Assembly: GCA_030655135.1 (NCBI GenBank)
Contig: JAURWC010000081.1
Coordinates: 273,026 to 337,025 of the forward strand
Reading direction: 5' to 3'
DNA from: Hyphomicrobiaceae bacterium
GTDB taxonomy: Bacteria > Pseudomonadota > Alphaproteobacteria > Rhizobiales > Hyphomicrobiaceae
Length of the DNA: 64,000 nucleotides
A program made the translations under genes and the position numbers. Of this stretch, positions 9,537-19,687 are shown in pieces. The notes beneath the pieces were generated by a model. The model was not told the DNA's origin and searched no databases. It saw only the letters and a program-made list of their open reading frames with translations. Position 1 is the first letter of the stretch; every line of letters starts with the position of its first letter.

Positions 9537-10559
9537 TTGCGGAGTTCCCAATTGGTCGACAATCAAGAACGATACAATCCCATCTATTTCACAGAACGTA
9601 GCGTTTGCCCTGTCTGCGCAGGTCGCAATGGGATCGAGTTCTATCGGTCGCCCCTCGATGAAGAGCCGATCCGAGGTTTCATCGCAAGCCACTACGAGAC
9701 ACAGGGGACCGTGGATTGGAACAAATTGGCCGGGACAGACTACGTTCTGCGCGAGTGCCAAACATGTTTTTTGATCTACCAAGTCAACGTGCCCCTCGAT
9801 GCAATGCTGTACGACATCTACTGCGTCATGGTTGCTCCGGGCCCGCTGGCGCAACTTGAGAAGCAACGCCTTACGCTGGAGAATTTCAATCAAATCGCAT
9901 CCGAGCTCGAGACGCTCTTTCAGTTGACTGGGAAACATCCAAGCGACGTAACATTCCTGGACTACGGGTTCGGTCACGGCCGATGGGCGAGGGTTGCTCG
10001 TGGCATGGGAGCCACCGTGTTCGGCATCGAGCATGGTGAAGACAAAGAGCGCGAAGCGGCGCAACTCGGCATAGCGATCGTCTCAGACGCCGAGATCGAC
10101 GCCATGCGTTTCGACATTGTGCACACGGAGCAAGTCTTTGAGCACCTTGTGAACCCCGGCCGAGATTTCAAGCGGCTCGCAAGGATCACGGATCATGTTT
10201 TCAAGGTCGCAGTGCCCCGACCTGGCGATATCCGCCAGCTGGTTCAGCGTCATGGCATGACAAATCAATCGCCACTGGCAAAGTATGTCGGCGGCGCGCG
10301 GTTAACGATGGACGACGAAAGCTACAACGCCATTTTTCCGCTTGAGCATCTCAACGCTTATAGCGATCGGACGATCGAGTATCTCGCGAGCCAAACCGAT
10401 ATGGAGCTCATCAGCCGCGCGCGCCGGTGCGCACCTCGCGTGGATCTCAGCACGGCGAGGTCGGCGGTGCGTTCAGGAAAGCGGATTTTGTCTCCGCTAT
10501 ATAGAAAAGCAGCCTCCGATCAGGGATATTACATTCTGAAGCCGCGGGCTTCGGCTTGA
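9537..10559 (+). CDS. Class I SAM-dependent methyltransferase with N-terminal zinc-ribbon
   Basis: Up to 340 residues. The N-terminus has two Cys pairs (SVCPVCAG and RECQTCFL) that can form a zinc ribbon, as in methyltransferases that act on sugar-nucleotide-derived or surface polysaccharide substrates. The central domain has the SAM motif FLDYGFGHGRWARVA followed by VFGIEHGE and the HTEQVFEHL motif of the methyltransferase 11/12 group. No ATG is available near the 5' end; TTG at 9537 or 9552 is proposed, so the exact start is unsure. The gene stands alone, and its substrate is unknown. Confidence 0.75.
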   Translation: MRSSQLVDNQERYNPIYFTERSVCPVCAGRNGIEFYRSPLDEEPIRGFIASHYETQGTVDWNKLAGTDYVLRECQTCFLIYQVNVPLDAMLYDIYCVMVAPGPLAQLEKQRLTLENFNQIASELETLFQLTGKHPSDVTFLDYGFGHGRWARVARGMGATVFGIEHGEDKEREAAQLGIAIVSDAEIDAMRFDIVHTEQVFEHLVNPGRDFKRLARITDHVFKVAVPRPGDIRQLVQRHGMTNQSPLAKYVGGARLTMDDESYNAIFPLEHLNAYSDRTIEYLASQTDMELISRARRCAPRVDLSTARSAVRSGKRILSPLYRKAASDQGYYILKPRASA

Positions 10560-11173
10560 GAACTTGAAGGCCAAGTGGGCGATGCGCTTCACGATCGAGC
10601 GAGATTCCGCTAAGAACCAGCCTTGACCCTTTCGCTTACGGCTTGGCCTTGCCCCACGATCACAAATTCTCCGTTGCCCCGATGATGGATGGGCAAGATA
10701 CATAGGCATTTACAATAACTTAAGACGCCGCGTGAGCAATTCGTGCACGATGGTCGTGGAAGCTCGGAAGTGTCCTTGATCGCATTGGAGGGGAAGTGCT
10801 GACCTTCACGGACTTAGTTGTGCGAGCCCGATCACGGGCGTTCGGGTCCCGTCGCTGCATGTCAGCGTTATGTCCGCAAATTGGATGCTAGTTTGCGTGC
10901 GCTTTGCCGAGAAAGCGGACTGACGCCCCAAGCTATTGCTATGGCAGCAATTCCCAACGCGATGACATTTCAGGAAAGCCTGAACACTCTATCCAAGATC
11001 TCGTTCTACCGCAACGATAATTACGGCTTTGCGAAAGTGGCGCACAATCTTCTATTTTGCGAGAGGCTCGGAATTTGATGTGCCTGAAGTTCAGATGACT
11101 TACCGACTAGCGTCGACGAGCATGCTCGATGCTTTGGCGCTGATCGACCACGGTGAGACGCTTAGACTCTCTG
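10560..11173. other. Intergenic stretch, 614 bp, with one REP-like palindrome
   Basis: No convincing coding sequence. A short open frame at 10818-11078 has no ribosome site and overlaps the REP-like element, so it is not called. The only recognisable object is the imperfect palindrome at 10899-10922, described separately. The region separates the rightward methyltransferase from the 3' end of the leftward che operon. Confidence 0.4.
10899..10922 (+). repeat. REP-like palindrome, copy A
   Basis: Contains the core TTTGCCGAGAAAGCGGAC shared with copies near 29.1, 34.1 and 42.2 kb. The consensus of the four is ATGTCSGCTT-N8-AAGCSGACAT, an imperfect inverted repeat that could fold into a hairpin. 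All copies are between genes. This copy has lost symmetry on its left arm. Confidence 0.6.
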
Positions 11174-13483
11174 TCATCGATCGCCATCTATGAGTTCGCG
11201 AATTTTCGCGCCAAGCGCGTCGAGCTCGAACGGCTTGGTCAGCAGATCCATTCCGGGAGAGAGAAAGTCTTCCCGGATTGTTGCTTTTTCGGTGTAGCCG
11301 GTGATGAAGAGCACTTTGAGTGACGGACGATACACCCGCGCCATTTCGGCAAGCTCGCGCCCATTGATTTGCGGCAAGCCAACGTCAGTGACCAAGAGAT
11401 GAATGGGCTGATTTGATTTAAGGTGCGGCAAGGCGCCGTGCGCGTCGCCGGCCACGATGGCCTTGTAGCCCAACTCGTCGAGAACTTCGGTGATGATCAG
11501 ACGGACTGTTGGATCGTCCTCGACGACGAGGACCGTCTCGGTTCGCCCACGAGAGACAGGACTAGCCGCTGCGGGCGTTGCAGGAATTTTCTCGGACAAA
11601 GCAGCCCGGGGAAGATAAAGGGACACCTCAGTGCCGCGGCCCACCATGCTTTGTATATCAACATGGCCACCGCATTGCTTCGCAAAGCCGTAGATCATCG
11701 AGAGCCCGAGACCAGTTCCCTGGCCGATTGGCTTAGTGGTGAAAAACGGATCGAACGCTTTACCGATGACCTCGGCGGGCATACCGGAACCCGTATCCGA
11801 GACGCAGATACGGACGTAATCACCGGCATGCATTCCCTTAAAAGATTTAGCGGCATTGGCATCGAGAGATACGTTGAACGTCTCTACAGAAATTTCGCCG
11901 CCGTCGGCCAGAGCATCGCGGGAATTGATGACGAGGTTCAAGATCGCGTTCGCGAGCTGGTTTGCGTCAGTCAGTGCCGGCCAAACATCAGCCGATAAAG
12001 ACATTGTGAGTTTGATATTTTCGCTCACGCTCCGACGCAGCATGTCCTCAAAGCCAACGAGAATTTCGTTGATCTGCTGGCCTTTGATATCCAGAGACTG
12101 GCGCCTTGAGAACGCAAGCATGCTGTGGGTAAGGGCTGCCGCGCGACGCGCTGATGTCGTCGCGGCATTGATGAAGTTGTCGAGATCCTCAAGTTTTCCT
12201 GACTTCAGCCGGCGCTGAATCAGGCTCAGTGACGCGGTAATACCGGTCAGCAGATTATTAAAGTCGTGGGCTATGCCGCCTGTCAGCTGGCCGATCGCCT
12301 CCATCTTGTGGCTTTGACGGAGCTGTTCTTCGGCTTCGACGAGACTGCGGGCATTTTCTAGTTCTTCTGTGACGTCTCGAGCCACACAATAAAAGAGGCC
12401 TTCTTTTGGAACGATCGTCCACGACAAGCTCCTGTATGAGCCGTCTTTGGTTCTCAGACGGTGCAGGAAAGCCGTCTTCGTGAACATCTCCTCGATATGC
12501 GATTTTTCCGCTGGATCTTCCAACCAATGAGATGTTCTGCCTTCGAGCTCACTTTGCTGCCAACCGAGCGTACGCGTCCAGGCCGGGCTAACGCTGGTCC
12601 AGACGCCTCTGGCGTCGGCAATACCAAGCAAATCGCGGGAAAGGCGCCAGATGTCATCCCGCTCCAACGTCCGCTCGCGAACGCGTTCCTCCAACGTCTC
12701 GTTGAGGAGCAGCAGTTTCTTTTCAATCAGCTTTGAGTGGGTGATGTCGTAGATGACACCACTGTAGCGTCGGGCCTTGGAGTCACTGTCAGAAACGTAC
12801 TCACCCTTGCGCGTGAGCCATCTCACCTCTTGGGTATCCGGCCGCGTGATTCGAAATTCGACACGACCTTCGGACATCGAGCCGGAGTTTCTTTCGCCGA
12901 GGATGATTGGCGTGTCGTCAGGATGCACGAGAGCATTGATGCTGCGGACCGGAAGGTCGGTCGCAGGGTGCAGTCCAAGAAGACGACAAAACTGGTCCGA
13001 CACAGTCGCTGTACCGAAGCCATCAATGTATTCGAACGTGCCGACTTCCCCGGCGGTCTGAGCGACCCTGAGCCGTTCCTCCACCTTTTTTTGTTCGGTA
13101 ACGTCCACGAGGACGCCGTTGAAATGGGTGGAGTCTGCAGCTTCGCGGCGGCCCCGGGCATGCAGCCACCGTAAAGAGCCATCAGCCAGATTGACTCGAA
13201 ACTCTTTCGAAAAAACTTCGGCGCCACGCAGCACGCCGCCGATGGCCAGGCGGATTCTTGTCTGATCGTGAGGATGGATGATGGAAACGAAGGTAGCAGG
13301 GGCGATGCCAGCTACCGCTTGCGCGGCCGAGATATTGTACATACTGGCAAAGCGCGCATCCCCGGAGATGAGGTTGGTGCTCAGGTTCCATTCCCAAGCT
13401 CCCGCTGCACCAGAGACGGCAAGGGTCAGCCTTAGCCGTTCGGCCAATGACTCGGGAGATTCAGCATCTGGGTTGATGGCCAT
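11174..13483 (-). CDS. Hybrid histidine kinase with three PAS domains and a receiver
   Basis: The 769-residue soluble kinase has three PAS-type domains at about residues 15-135, 140-250 and 270-390. These are followed by a short coiled coil, a HisKA domain with the phosphorylated His in [11 protein letters not shown] (about 424), a HATPase domain ([18 protein letters not shown]) and a C-terminal receiver with its phospho-Asp in [13 protein letters not shown] and Lys in LLTKPFE. No membrane segment is seen, so it senses a cytoplasmic signal. It is the last gene of the leftward che operon, 6 bases after cheC, suggesting that its signalling is coupled to that pathway. Confidence 0.88.
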   Translation of the reverse strand: MAINPDAESPESLAERLRLTLAVSGAAGAWEWNLSTNLISGDARFASMYNISAAQAVAGIAPATFVSIIHPHDQTRIRLAIGGVLRGAEVFSKEFRVNLADGSLRWLHARGRREAADSTHFNGVLVDVTEQKKVEERLRVAQTAGEVGTFEYIDGFGTATVSDQFCRLLGLHPATDLPVRSINALVHPDDTPIILGERNSGSMSEGRVEFRITRPDTQEVRWLTRKGEYVSDSDSKARRYSGVIYDITHSKLIEKKLLLLNETLEERVRERTLERDDIWRLSRDLLGIADARGVWTSVSPAWTRTLGWQQSELEGRTSHWLEDPAEKSHIEEMFTKTAFLHRLRTKDGSYRSLSWTIVPKEGLFYCVARDVTEELENARSLVEAEEQLRQSHKMEAIGQLTGGIAHDFNNLLTGITASLSLIQRRLKSGKLEDLDNFINAATTSARRAAALTHSMLAFSRRQSLDIKGQQINEILVGFEDMLRRSVSENIKLTMSLSADVWPALTDANQLANAILNLVINSRDALADGGEISVETFNVSLDANAAKSFKGMHAGDYVRICVSDTGSGMPAEVIGKAFDPFFTTKPIGQGTGLGLSMIYGFAKQCGGHVDIQSMVGRGTEVSLYLPRAALSEKIPATPAAASPVSRGRTETVLVVEDDPTVRLIITEVLDELGYKAIVAGDAHGALPHLKSNQPIHLLVTDVGLPQINGRELAEMARVYRPSLKVLFITGYTEKATIREDFLSPGMDLLTKPFELDALGAKIRELIDGDR

Positions 13484-13489
13484 CGCGTT

Positions 13490-14176
13490 CTATTCTGCAG
13501 GCGTCAAGCCAGTATTACCGAGATCGTCGTGCATCACGCGCGCTATGAATTCACCGATCAGAACTTTCAGCGCGGCTAAGGAAGGCACATCCATCAGCAT
13601 TGCGATGTAACCGCGAATGTCGCGGCCTTCCACGGCAAAGTTGATGAAGAAAAAGAGGACTAGACCCTGTTCGGGAGGAGAACATTGGACCGTGAAAAGC
13701 TCTTGTCCCGTTCCTCTCTTTATTGTCGGCAAAGACATGCTCAGCGGCTGGTTCAACATATTGGCCATGGTGCCAACGCAGCCGTTCAGTATGACATTGC
13801 CGGTCTCAGCCAGGGCCTCTTCTACCATGCTGGAGATTTGGTCTGGCGATACGTCCGCTCCAAGGACCGCGCGGGTCAACTCGATGCCGTTTTTCTGCGG
13901 AAAAATGAGCAGCGCCCGGCCGTCAAACGCGCCGGAGAAAGCTTGCGTCACAGCAACGAGGTCGTCAGTTTCGCGCTGACCTATTAAGTCGGCTGCGGAT
14001 TGATGAGTAACAACTTCAACCGACGGCACCGAGAGCAAAACCTGCCGATCGACCATCTTGCGCAAGCTGGATGCTGCGCGACTGACGCCGATATTGGCGA
14101 TCTCAGTGAGAGCGTCCCTCTCAATGTCGCTGAGTTTCCTGTCGTCGGTGATTTCGTCGACACTACGATTGGTCAT
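13490..14176 (-). CDS. cheC: CheC-family CheY-P phosphatase
   Basis: The 228-residue protein has the duplicated CheC/CheX fold. The N-terminal active-site motif D-x3-E-x2-N is present (DALTEIANIG, followed at the expected spacing by VPSVEVV). A second motif (ALAETGNVILNG) also keeps the catalytic Glu and Asn, although the first acidic position is Glu. CheC dephosphorylates CheY-P in the cytoplasm. Its start codon overlaps the stop of the CheY-like gene (ATGA), a strong sign of coupled translation. CheC is unusual in proteobacterial flagellar systems, where CheZ or a phosphate sink is common. Confidence 0.85.
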   Translation of the reverse strand: MTNRSVDEITDDRKLSDIERDALTEIANIGVSRAASSLRKMVDRQVLLSVPSVEVVTHQSAADLIGQRETDDLVAVTQAFSGAFDGRALLIFPQKNGIELTRAVLGADVSPDQISSMVEEALAETGNVILNGCVGTMANMLNQPLSMSLPTIKRGTGQELFTVQCSPPEQGLVLFFFINFAVEGRDIRGYIAMLMDVPSLAALKVLIGEFIARVMHDDLGNTGLTPAE

Positions 14177-14547
14177 GCGGAGACGATCTTGTCGGCTTGA
14201 ATGAGAAAGTCGCGCAGACCTTCCGGTGTGACCGGCTTGGCAACAAACGTCGCATTGGCCGCCCGCGCTAGCGAGAGGACTTCCGCCTGCACGTTTGCAG
14301 TGATGATCGCGATCGGCATGGATGGTCGTGAGCTGCGCAGATCCTGGGCTAGTTCAAGACCATTTTTCCCGGGCATATTGTAGTCAACCAGCACGACGTC
14401 GATCTCGTGTGAACCTATCAAGTCCATTGCCTCATCAGCGTTGCTGGCTTCTAGCCGTTCCCAGGTAGGCTGCGTTGCGGTGACAGCTTTGCCAGCAACG
14501 ATCCTGGCGAGTTTGCTGTCGTCAACGATCAGTACGGTTACGGTCAT
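14173..14547 (-). CDS. CheY-like single-domain response regulator
   Basis: The 124 residues form one receiver domain: acidic pair in VLIVDDSKLAR, phospho-Asp in VVLVDYNMPGKNG, Thr in IAIITANVQ and Lys in FVAKPVTPEG. The start MTVTVLIVDDS fits the domain; an upstream frame extension has no support. It overlaps cheC by 4 bases. A gap of 144 bases separates it from cheA upstream. It is the likely target of CheA phosphorylation and of CheC dephosphorylation in this cluster. Confidence 0.88.
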   Translation of the reverse strand: MTVTVLIVDDSKLARIVAGKAVTATQPTWERLEASNADEAMDLIGSHEIDVVLVDYNMPGKNGLELAQDLRSSRPSMPIAIITANVQAEVLSLARAANATFVAKPVTPEGLRDFLIQADKIVSA

Positions 14548-14691
14548 TCGTCGGGGCTCCAACTTTAGTAGAATGGGGTTATTACATGGGCGCGGTGTTG
14601 CGTCATACAAATCAACCCTCTGCAAATTTAACAAACGGCCCGCGCGCGGTTCGCAGCTGGCCTCGTTCCAAGCGCCGATCGACCGTCTTGC

Positions 14692-16329
14692 CTATCCACC
14701 CAGGACATTGGAAATATTTAGCACCATCAAAACCTTACCGTCGCCTAGCAGTGCCGTGCCGAGCAGGTCGGTAAAGCCGGACAACAATCCGGTCACGGGG
14801 CGTAAATGGACCTCCATCCTTTCTCCAAAATCCTCGACCTCAAGACCCACGGGGGCGGCGGGAGAGCCGACGACCAGAATACGTGCGTTGTCAGGTCTTG
14901 TTGATGCTGGTAGCCCGAGCAGCGACGACAACTGGATCAGGGGGAGGACGCGGTTTCGAAGTGAGAAGGCCTCTCCCGCCTTGATTGGGAGAACGCGATC
15001 GCGGGGTATTCGCACGGTTTCGCGAACGGCCTCGAAAGGCACGCCGAACCACTGCTCACCGGCTCGCACGAGCATGATGGTTGAAACGAAAACTGCCAGA
15101 GGCAAAATGAGCGTGACATTCGTCCCGGCACCGGGATTGGAGGTTACCGCAATTCGGCCGGAGAGAGCCTCGACGGATGTTTTGACAGCGTCCATCCCGA
15201 CGCCGCGGCCAGAGACTTCCGATACAGATGACGAGGTTGAGAATCCCGGGGCGAATATCAGGTTGACCACCGCCTCCTCGTCGAGGTCAGCAACCGTACT
15301 CGGCGTCATCATGTTCTTGCGGAGCGCCGTCCGACGAATTTGCTCAACCTCGAGGCCGCGTCCATCGTCGCTTACAGAGATCGTGATTTGGCCAGCACTT
15401 TTCCTGGCCTCCAGTTTAATGCGTCCGGACGCAGATTTGCCGGCTGCTGTTCTGACAACTGGTTCCTCGATGCCATGATCAAGCGCGTTTCTCAAAATGT
15501 GGAGAAGCGGCTCATAGAGCCCGTCCACGATGGTCTTGTCGGCCTCAACCTCTTCGCCAACGATCTCAAGATCGACCGTTTTTCCCAGTTTTCCAGCCAT
15601 GTCGCGAACAAGTCGTGGAAACCGTCGAAACGAGCGGGAGAGTGGTACCACTCGGAGCCGCGTGACCGATCGGTGCAGATCGCCGATCAGACGCTCCATA
15701 TCGGTGTGGTTTGCTTTCAGGGCCCTACTGAGTTCCGTGTTGACGTCCGCGGCCCTCGACGCAATGTTCCCTAAGACATTCTTTGCGATGATAAGTTCAC
15801 CCACGACGTCGGCAACCGCATCCACTTGAGTTCCGTCTATCCTAAGAGAGCGGTTAGCGGCCGAAGAAGATGAAGGCGTTGCGATGGGAGCTTCCGGCTT
15901 AGAAGACGGCGACAGCACCGTAGGATCTCGGGAATACGGTGAGGGCCCGGCGATGTGGCTTAGCAGCGCCTTTAACCGCTCGCTTTCCATCAGACTTTCG
16001 GGCCCTAGGGCGCCTGTCGCGGCAATTGACTCAATCCACGCGTCCGAGGCAGTCACGCATTGCAGCAGGGCATCGAGCACCGGCTTGTCTGCAGGCACCC
16101 TGTGTCCGCGCACTGCGGACAGCAACTCTTCTGCGGCGTGAAGCGCTGACAGCATGGGTGGGAAGTCGAAAATTGCGACTGATCCCTTCAGCGTATGCAT
16201 CGCGCGAAAGGCGCTATCGATACGCGCCTGATCTCCCAGATTACCGTCGAGAGAAATCAGATCGTCCGACGCTTGCTGCACAAGCTCGCGTGATTCAATG
16301 AGGAACTGCTCCATCAACTCGTCCATCAA
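14692..16329 (-). CDS. cheA: CheA histidine kinase (no P2 domain)
   Basis: The 545-residue protein has an HPt (P1) domain with phosphorylated H45 (RAMHTLKGSVA), a Pro/Ser-rich linker (about 130-155), dimerisation P3, an ATP-binding P4 (N box HILRNALDHGIEEP, G1 VSDDGRGLEVEQIRR, G2 SGRGVGMDAV) and a CheW-like P5. The linker is too short for a P2 CheY-binding domain, which makes it smaller than the roughly 650-residue E. coli CheA. It overlaps cheR by 4 bases. It should autophosphorylate in complex with CheW and receptor, and donate to the CheY-like protein and CheB. Confidence 0.92.
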   Translation of the reverse strand: MMDELMEQFLIESRELVQQASDDLISLDGNLGDQARIDSAFRAMHTLKGSVAIFDFPPMLSALHAAEELLSAVRGHRVPADKPVLDALLQCVTASDAWIESIAATGALGPESLMESERLKALLSHIAGPSPYSRDPTVLSPSSKPEAPIATPSSSSAANRSLRIDGTQVDAVADVVGELIIAKNVLGNIASRAADVNTELSRALKANHTDMERLIGDLHRSVTRLRVVPLSRSFRRFPRLVRDMAGKLGKTVDLEIVGEEVEADKTIVDGLYEPLLHILRNALDHGIEEPVVRTAAGKSASGRIKLEARKSAGQITISVSDDGRGLEVEQIRRTALRKNMMTPSTVADLDEEAVVNLIFAPGFSTSSSVSEVSGRGVGMDAVKTSVEALSGRIAVTSNPGAGTNVTLILPLAVFVSTIMLVRAGEQWFGVPFEAVRETVRIPRDRVLPIKAGEAFSLRNRVLPLIQLSSLLGLPASTRPDNARILVVGSPAAPVGLEVEDFGERMEVHLRPVTGLLSGFTDLLGTALLGDGKVLMVLNISNVLGG

Positions 16330-17180
16330 GCACCTGGACGTTGATAGACGATGGCATCCTTGAAACGTCGGGCGGAAAATTCGAGGGAGATCCGGGACAT
16401 TGACTCACTATGCCCAAGGCAGATGAAACCATGTGAATGCAGGGCATTGGATAGATTATTTACGGCTGCTAGCCTTGAGGCATCGTCAAAATAGATTAAG
16501 ACGTTACGGCAGAAGATGACGTCGAACGGGCCTTGCGCGGACACGCCGCCGGCGTCTAGCAGGTTCACTTGAGTGAACGTCACCGACTCTCGCAGATCCG
16601 CAATGATTTCCCGGCGTCCCCCGTAACTCGGCGAGAAATACTCGTTGTGCAAAGCTGCAGGAAGTTTCGACAAAGCTCTCTCGCCGTACCTTCCCTGTTT
16701 TGCTGCGGCCAGAACGCGGGTATCGATATCGGAGCCGACAATGTCGATGTGATAGGCGTCGACCAGAGGCCAATTTTCCAGGAGCCAAATGGCGACAGAA
16801 TAAGGTTCTTCCCCGGTCGAGCATGGCACACACCAGATACGGACAAGATCGCCGGGCAATTTCGACCGCACAATCTCAGGCAATATGTCATGGGTCAGAC
16901 AACGGAGCTGATGGTCCTCTCGGTAAAAGTAGGTCTCGTTGACGGTGAAGATGTTGATGAGATGTTCGGCTTCGCCTGAGCCTGATCTGAGCAAGGCCAT
17001 ATAGGAGTTAAAGGAGGTCGAAGACGTTTGCGCGATCCGCTCGGCGACGCGCCTTTCGATGTAGAACCTCTTGCTCTCGTCATAGCTGATACCTGATAGA
17101 CGATAGAGATACTCGCACAGGCGCAGAAGCTCATCAGAGCTCAGGAGCGGCGCAGGATTTTCTGATCTGATCTCCGCCAC
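16326..17180 (-). CDS. cheR: CheR glutamate O-methyltransferase
   Basis: The 284-residue protein has the helical N-terminal CheR domain (about 10-75) and the SAM-binding domain with IWCVPCSTGEEPYSVAIW, the GSDIDTRVLAAAKQG block and FDVIFCRNVLIYFD. It methylates receptor glutamates with S-adenosylmethionine. It lies 2 bases after cheB and overlaps cheA by 4 bases. Presence of both CheR and CheB implies adaptation of the soluble receptor encoded at the head of the operon. Confidence 0.93.
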   Translation of the reverse strand: MAEIRSENPAPLLSSDELLRLCEYLYRLSGISYDESKRFYIERRVAERIAQTSSTSFNSYMALLRSGSGEAEHLINIFTVNETYFYREDHQLRCLTHDILPEIVRSKLPGDLVRIWCVPCSTGEEPYSVAIWLLENWPLVDAYHIDIVGSDIDTRVLAAAKQGRYGERALSKLPAALHNEYFSPSYGGRREIIADLRESVTFTQVNLLDAGGVSAQGPFDVIFCRNVLIYFDDASRLAAVNNLSNALHSHGFICLGHSESMSRISLEFSARRFKDAIVYQRPGA

Positions 17181-17182
17181 GC

Positions 17183-18265
17183 TTACTTGGCCCAGCTGAT
17201 CAGCTTGTCAGCGATCCCTTCAATGGGAAGAACTGCTTCAGCGCCGCCGGATTTAAAAAGCTCGCCGGGCATCCCCCAGACGACAGCCGTCTCTTCTGCC
17301 TCCGCGATCGTGCGACCGCCAAGCGTTCGTAGCGTCGTCATAGCAGCGACCCCGTCGTTTCCCATCCCGGTGAGCAGCACACCAATTAGTCGCGAGGGGA
17401 CAAAATGTTCCATGGCGCTATTAACGAGGCGCTCGACACTGGGGTGCCAGAGATAGGTGGGCAAGGACGGCACCGGGGCAGCCGCGGGAACGCCGTCTCG
17501 GAGCGTCACGACGACATCGGCGTCCCCTTTTGCAACGTACACGTTTCCCCGGACCATTTTTGTGGGACGGATAAGTTCAGTTACCTCAAGCGGAGCGAGG
17601 CCATTCAAGCGGCGCGCAAAGGGCCCGGTGAACGCTGCTGGCATGTGCTGAGCAATCAGGACGGGCCAGGGAAACACAGCCGGAAGACGCGAGAGTAACT
17701 TATCAAGGGCCGGCGGCCCGCCGGTGGAAGTCCCCACAATGACGAGCCCGGTGCCAAAGACATTAGCGACTGCGTCGTCTTCCGCAAAAGACTCCACGTC
17801 GTCAGGCCGAACATCCCTGATTGTTCCGGTTTTAAGGCGGACACGCTCGGCAAGCCTGTGGCTTCTGCGTAATCGGGCCGTTGAGGCCGTGACGACTTTA
17901 GCAAGCAAACCGGGACCGAATTCCCGCATATTCAAGGACATCGCGCCTTCGGGTTTCGTCATGAAATCGACGGCCCCCAGCGTCAACGCCTCAAGCGTTA
18001 TCGCGGCGCCTTCCTCGGTCTGGGACGAAACCATGATGGTAGGGGTCGGCCGCTCCAGCATAATCCTGTTCAGACATGCGATTCCGTCCATCACTGGCAT
18101 ATTGACGTCGAGTGTTATGACATCTGGAAGGAACGAGTGCAGTTGCGCCAGAGCCTCTTCCCCGTTGCGCGCATACGCGACGTCAAAATCTGAGTTCCCG
18201 CGAAACACGCTTCCAAGAAGCCTCCGCATCAGCGCTGAATCGTCCACAACCAGGACTTTGATCAC
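17183..18265 (-). CDS. cheB: CheB protein-glutamate methylesterase
   Basis: The 360-residue protein has an N-terminal receiver (VVDDSALMRRLL, phospho-Asp in DVITLDVNMPVMDG, Lys in FMTKPEG) joined by a linker to the methylesterase domain. The catalytic triad is Ser in GTSTGGPPAL, His in LIAQHMPAAF and Asp in GMGNDGV. It removes methyl groups from receptors and is activated by CheA phosphorylation. It is 6 bases after the triple-CheW gene and 2 bases before cheR. Confidence 0.94.
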   Translation of the reverse strand: MIKVLVVDDSALMRRLLGSVFRGNSDFDVAYARNGEEALAQLHSFLPDVITLDVNMPVMDGIACLNRIMLERPTPTIMVSSQTEEGAAITLEALTLGAVDFMTKPEGAMSLNMREFGPGLLAKVVTASTARLRRSHRLAERVRLKTGTIRDVRPDDVESFAEDDAVANVFGTGLVIVGTSTGGPPALDKLLSRLPAVFPWPVLIAQHMPAAFTGPFARRLNGLAPLEVTELIRPTKMVRGNVYVAKGDADVVVTLRDGVPAAAPVPSLPTYLWHPSVERLVNSAMEHFVPSRLIGVLLTGMGNDGVAAMTTLRTLGGRTIAEAEETAVVWGMPGELFKSGGAEAVLPIEGIADKLISWAK

Positions 18266-18271
18266 TGAAGC

Positions 18272-19678
18272 CTATCCTTCAGGAGCCAGGTCGCCACGGC
18301 GAAGCATGTCCTTCTCAGTCTGATCCAGCAGGGAGCCTGGATCAACGAGAAGTAGCATCCTTCCGTCAGCGCTTGATGCAATTCGGTCAAACAAGCCGGC
18401 ATCACCCAGCGTAACGTCCGGGGCAGGGCCAATGTCCCGTCCCGGGATACGAATAATTTGATCAATATCATCTACCAGGAAGCCAGCAATTACCGTGCCT
18501 ATACTGATGATGATGATGCGACCCGCAATGCCGGCCGGGGACAGCTTCAAACCAAAACGTTCGCGTTGATCTATAATTGGGATGACTTGGCCGCGGAGAT
18601 TGAGGACGCCTTTGACGAATCCCGGTGCGTGCGGCACCCGGGCGAGACTGTGCGGGCAGCGCACGATTTCTCGAACGGCTGCGATTGGAAGGCCGTAGCG
18701 CTCATCCTCGAGCGAAAAGATCACAAACTGCTCGGCCTCTGATTTTGGGGTTGCGTGGGCGTCTGTCATCGTTGTCGCTGCCTCGCCGATATCGTTTGAC
18801 GCGAGCCTCGCGGCCGTTTCAGCATCGAAAAGCTTTTCGATGGAGAGTATCGAGACCAACCGCTTCCCGTCATCGAGCCGGCAGATGGCTTGGATCTGGC
18901 TCTCGCCTTTGCCCCTCGTCAGCACGGCCGGTACCGGATCGAGAGAAGACGTCGGAACCCGAATAATTTCTTTGATGCGGTCGACGACCAGTCCGACTCG
19001 CATCCTGCCAAGGCGGGTAAAAAGCACGCGCCTACCTTCTGCATTTGCACGGTGAGCGGCGGGCAACCCGATAAGATAATGAAGCGAAAGAAGAGACGTC
19101 ATCTCGCCGCGCTGGGCGGCGACGCCCAATATGGCCTGATCAGATCGCGGCAGGCTGGCGACGTTATCGTCCGCCGGTGCGACCTCTTCGATCTCCTTAA
19201 TCGGGAGGGCATATTCCTGACTGCCCAGCATGAAGCTCAGAAAGACGTGATCGAAGCTTTCAGCGCTGCTCTTGTCTTTGGGCTGCGCGGGCTCATCGGA
19301 GGCCACGGATGCACGCGTTCGGCGAACCTCGCCGAAGGCACGATCGAGCATTCCGTTTATATCGATGCGCTCCGGCCCGTCAGCTTCGGCCAGCGATGTG
19401 ACCTTGTCGACCAGAAGGCCAACCGGACCATTCCGACGCACAACAACAATTTTGGATGAACCGATTGGACCGGCTGCCTTGACGCCCAACAACGTTGCCA
19501 GCGAGACGACAGGAAGAGCGGCCCCGCGAAGATTGGTAATACCGAGAAGTGCGGCCGGGCTGTGCGGTACGCGGGTGAGAACACCAGGCCGTATCACTTC
19601 AGTTAGCGTAGCTGACGACAAGCCAAAGCTTTCGCCACCCACGTTCAGCAGCAGCACCAGATTGTCCAGCGAGCTCAT
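18272..19678 (-). CDS. Triple-CheW-domain coupling protein
   Basis: About 468 residues containing three successive CheW folds: the first at about 1-125 (PAALLGITNLRG), the second at about 140-290 (ILGVAAQRGEMTSLL, more diverged) and the third at about 320-460 (FVKGVLNLRGQVIPIIDQR). Domains one and three keep the typical G-x-x-N-L-R-G signature; the middle one has AAQRGE instead. Ordinary CheW has one domain. The ATG at 19678 is chosen; a GTG at 19687, exactly abutting the receptor stop, is possible. A three-domain coupler may bridge several receptor or kinase units. This is an inference from architecture. Confidence 0.85.
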   Translation of the reverse strand: MSSLDNLVLLLNVGGESFGLSSATLTEVIRPGVLTRVPHSPAALLGITNLRGAALPVVSLATLLGVKAAGPIGSSKIVVVRRNGPVGLLVDKVTSLAEADGPERIDINGMLDRAFGEVRRTRASVASDEPAQPKDKSSAESFDHVFLSFMLGSQEYALPIKEIEEVAPADDNVASLPRSDQAILGVAAQRGEMTSLLSLHYLIGLPAAHRANAEGRRVLFTRLGRMRVGLVVDRIKEIIRVPTSSLDPVPAVLTRGKGESQIQAICRLDDGKRLVSILSIEKLFDAETAARLASNDIGEAATTMTDAHATPKSEAEQFVIFSLEDERYGLPIAAVREIVRCPHSLARVPHAPGFVKGVLNLRGQVIPIIDQRERFGLKLSPAGIAGRIIIISIGTVIAGFLVDDIDQIIRIPGRDIGPAPDVTLGDAGLFDRIASSADGRMLLLVDPGSLLDQTEKDMLRRGDLAPEG

Positions 19679-19687
19679 GGGATGCAC

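Noticed and set aside
10818..11078. An 86-codon frame between the methyltransferase and the che operon
   Set aside because: No ribosome site, and it overlaps a REP-like palindrome.
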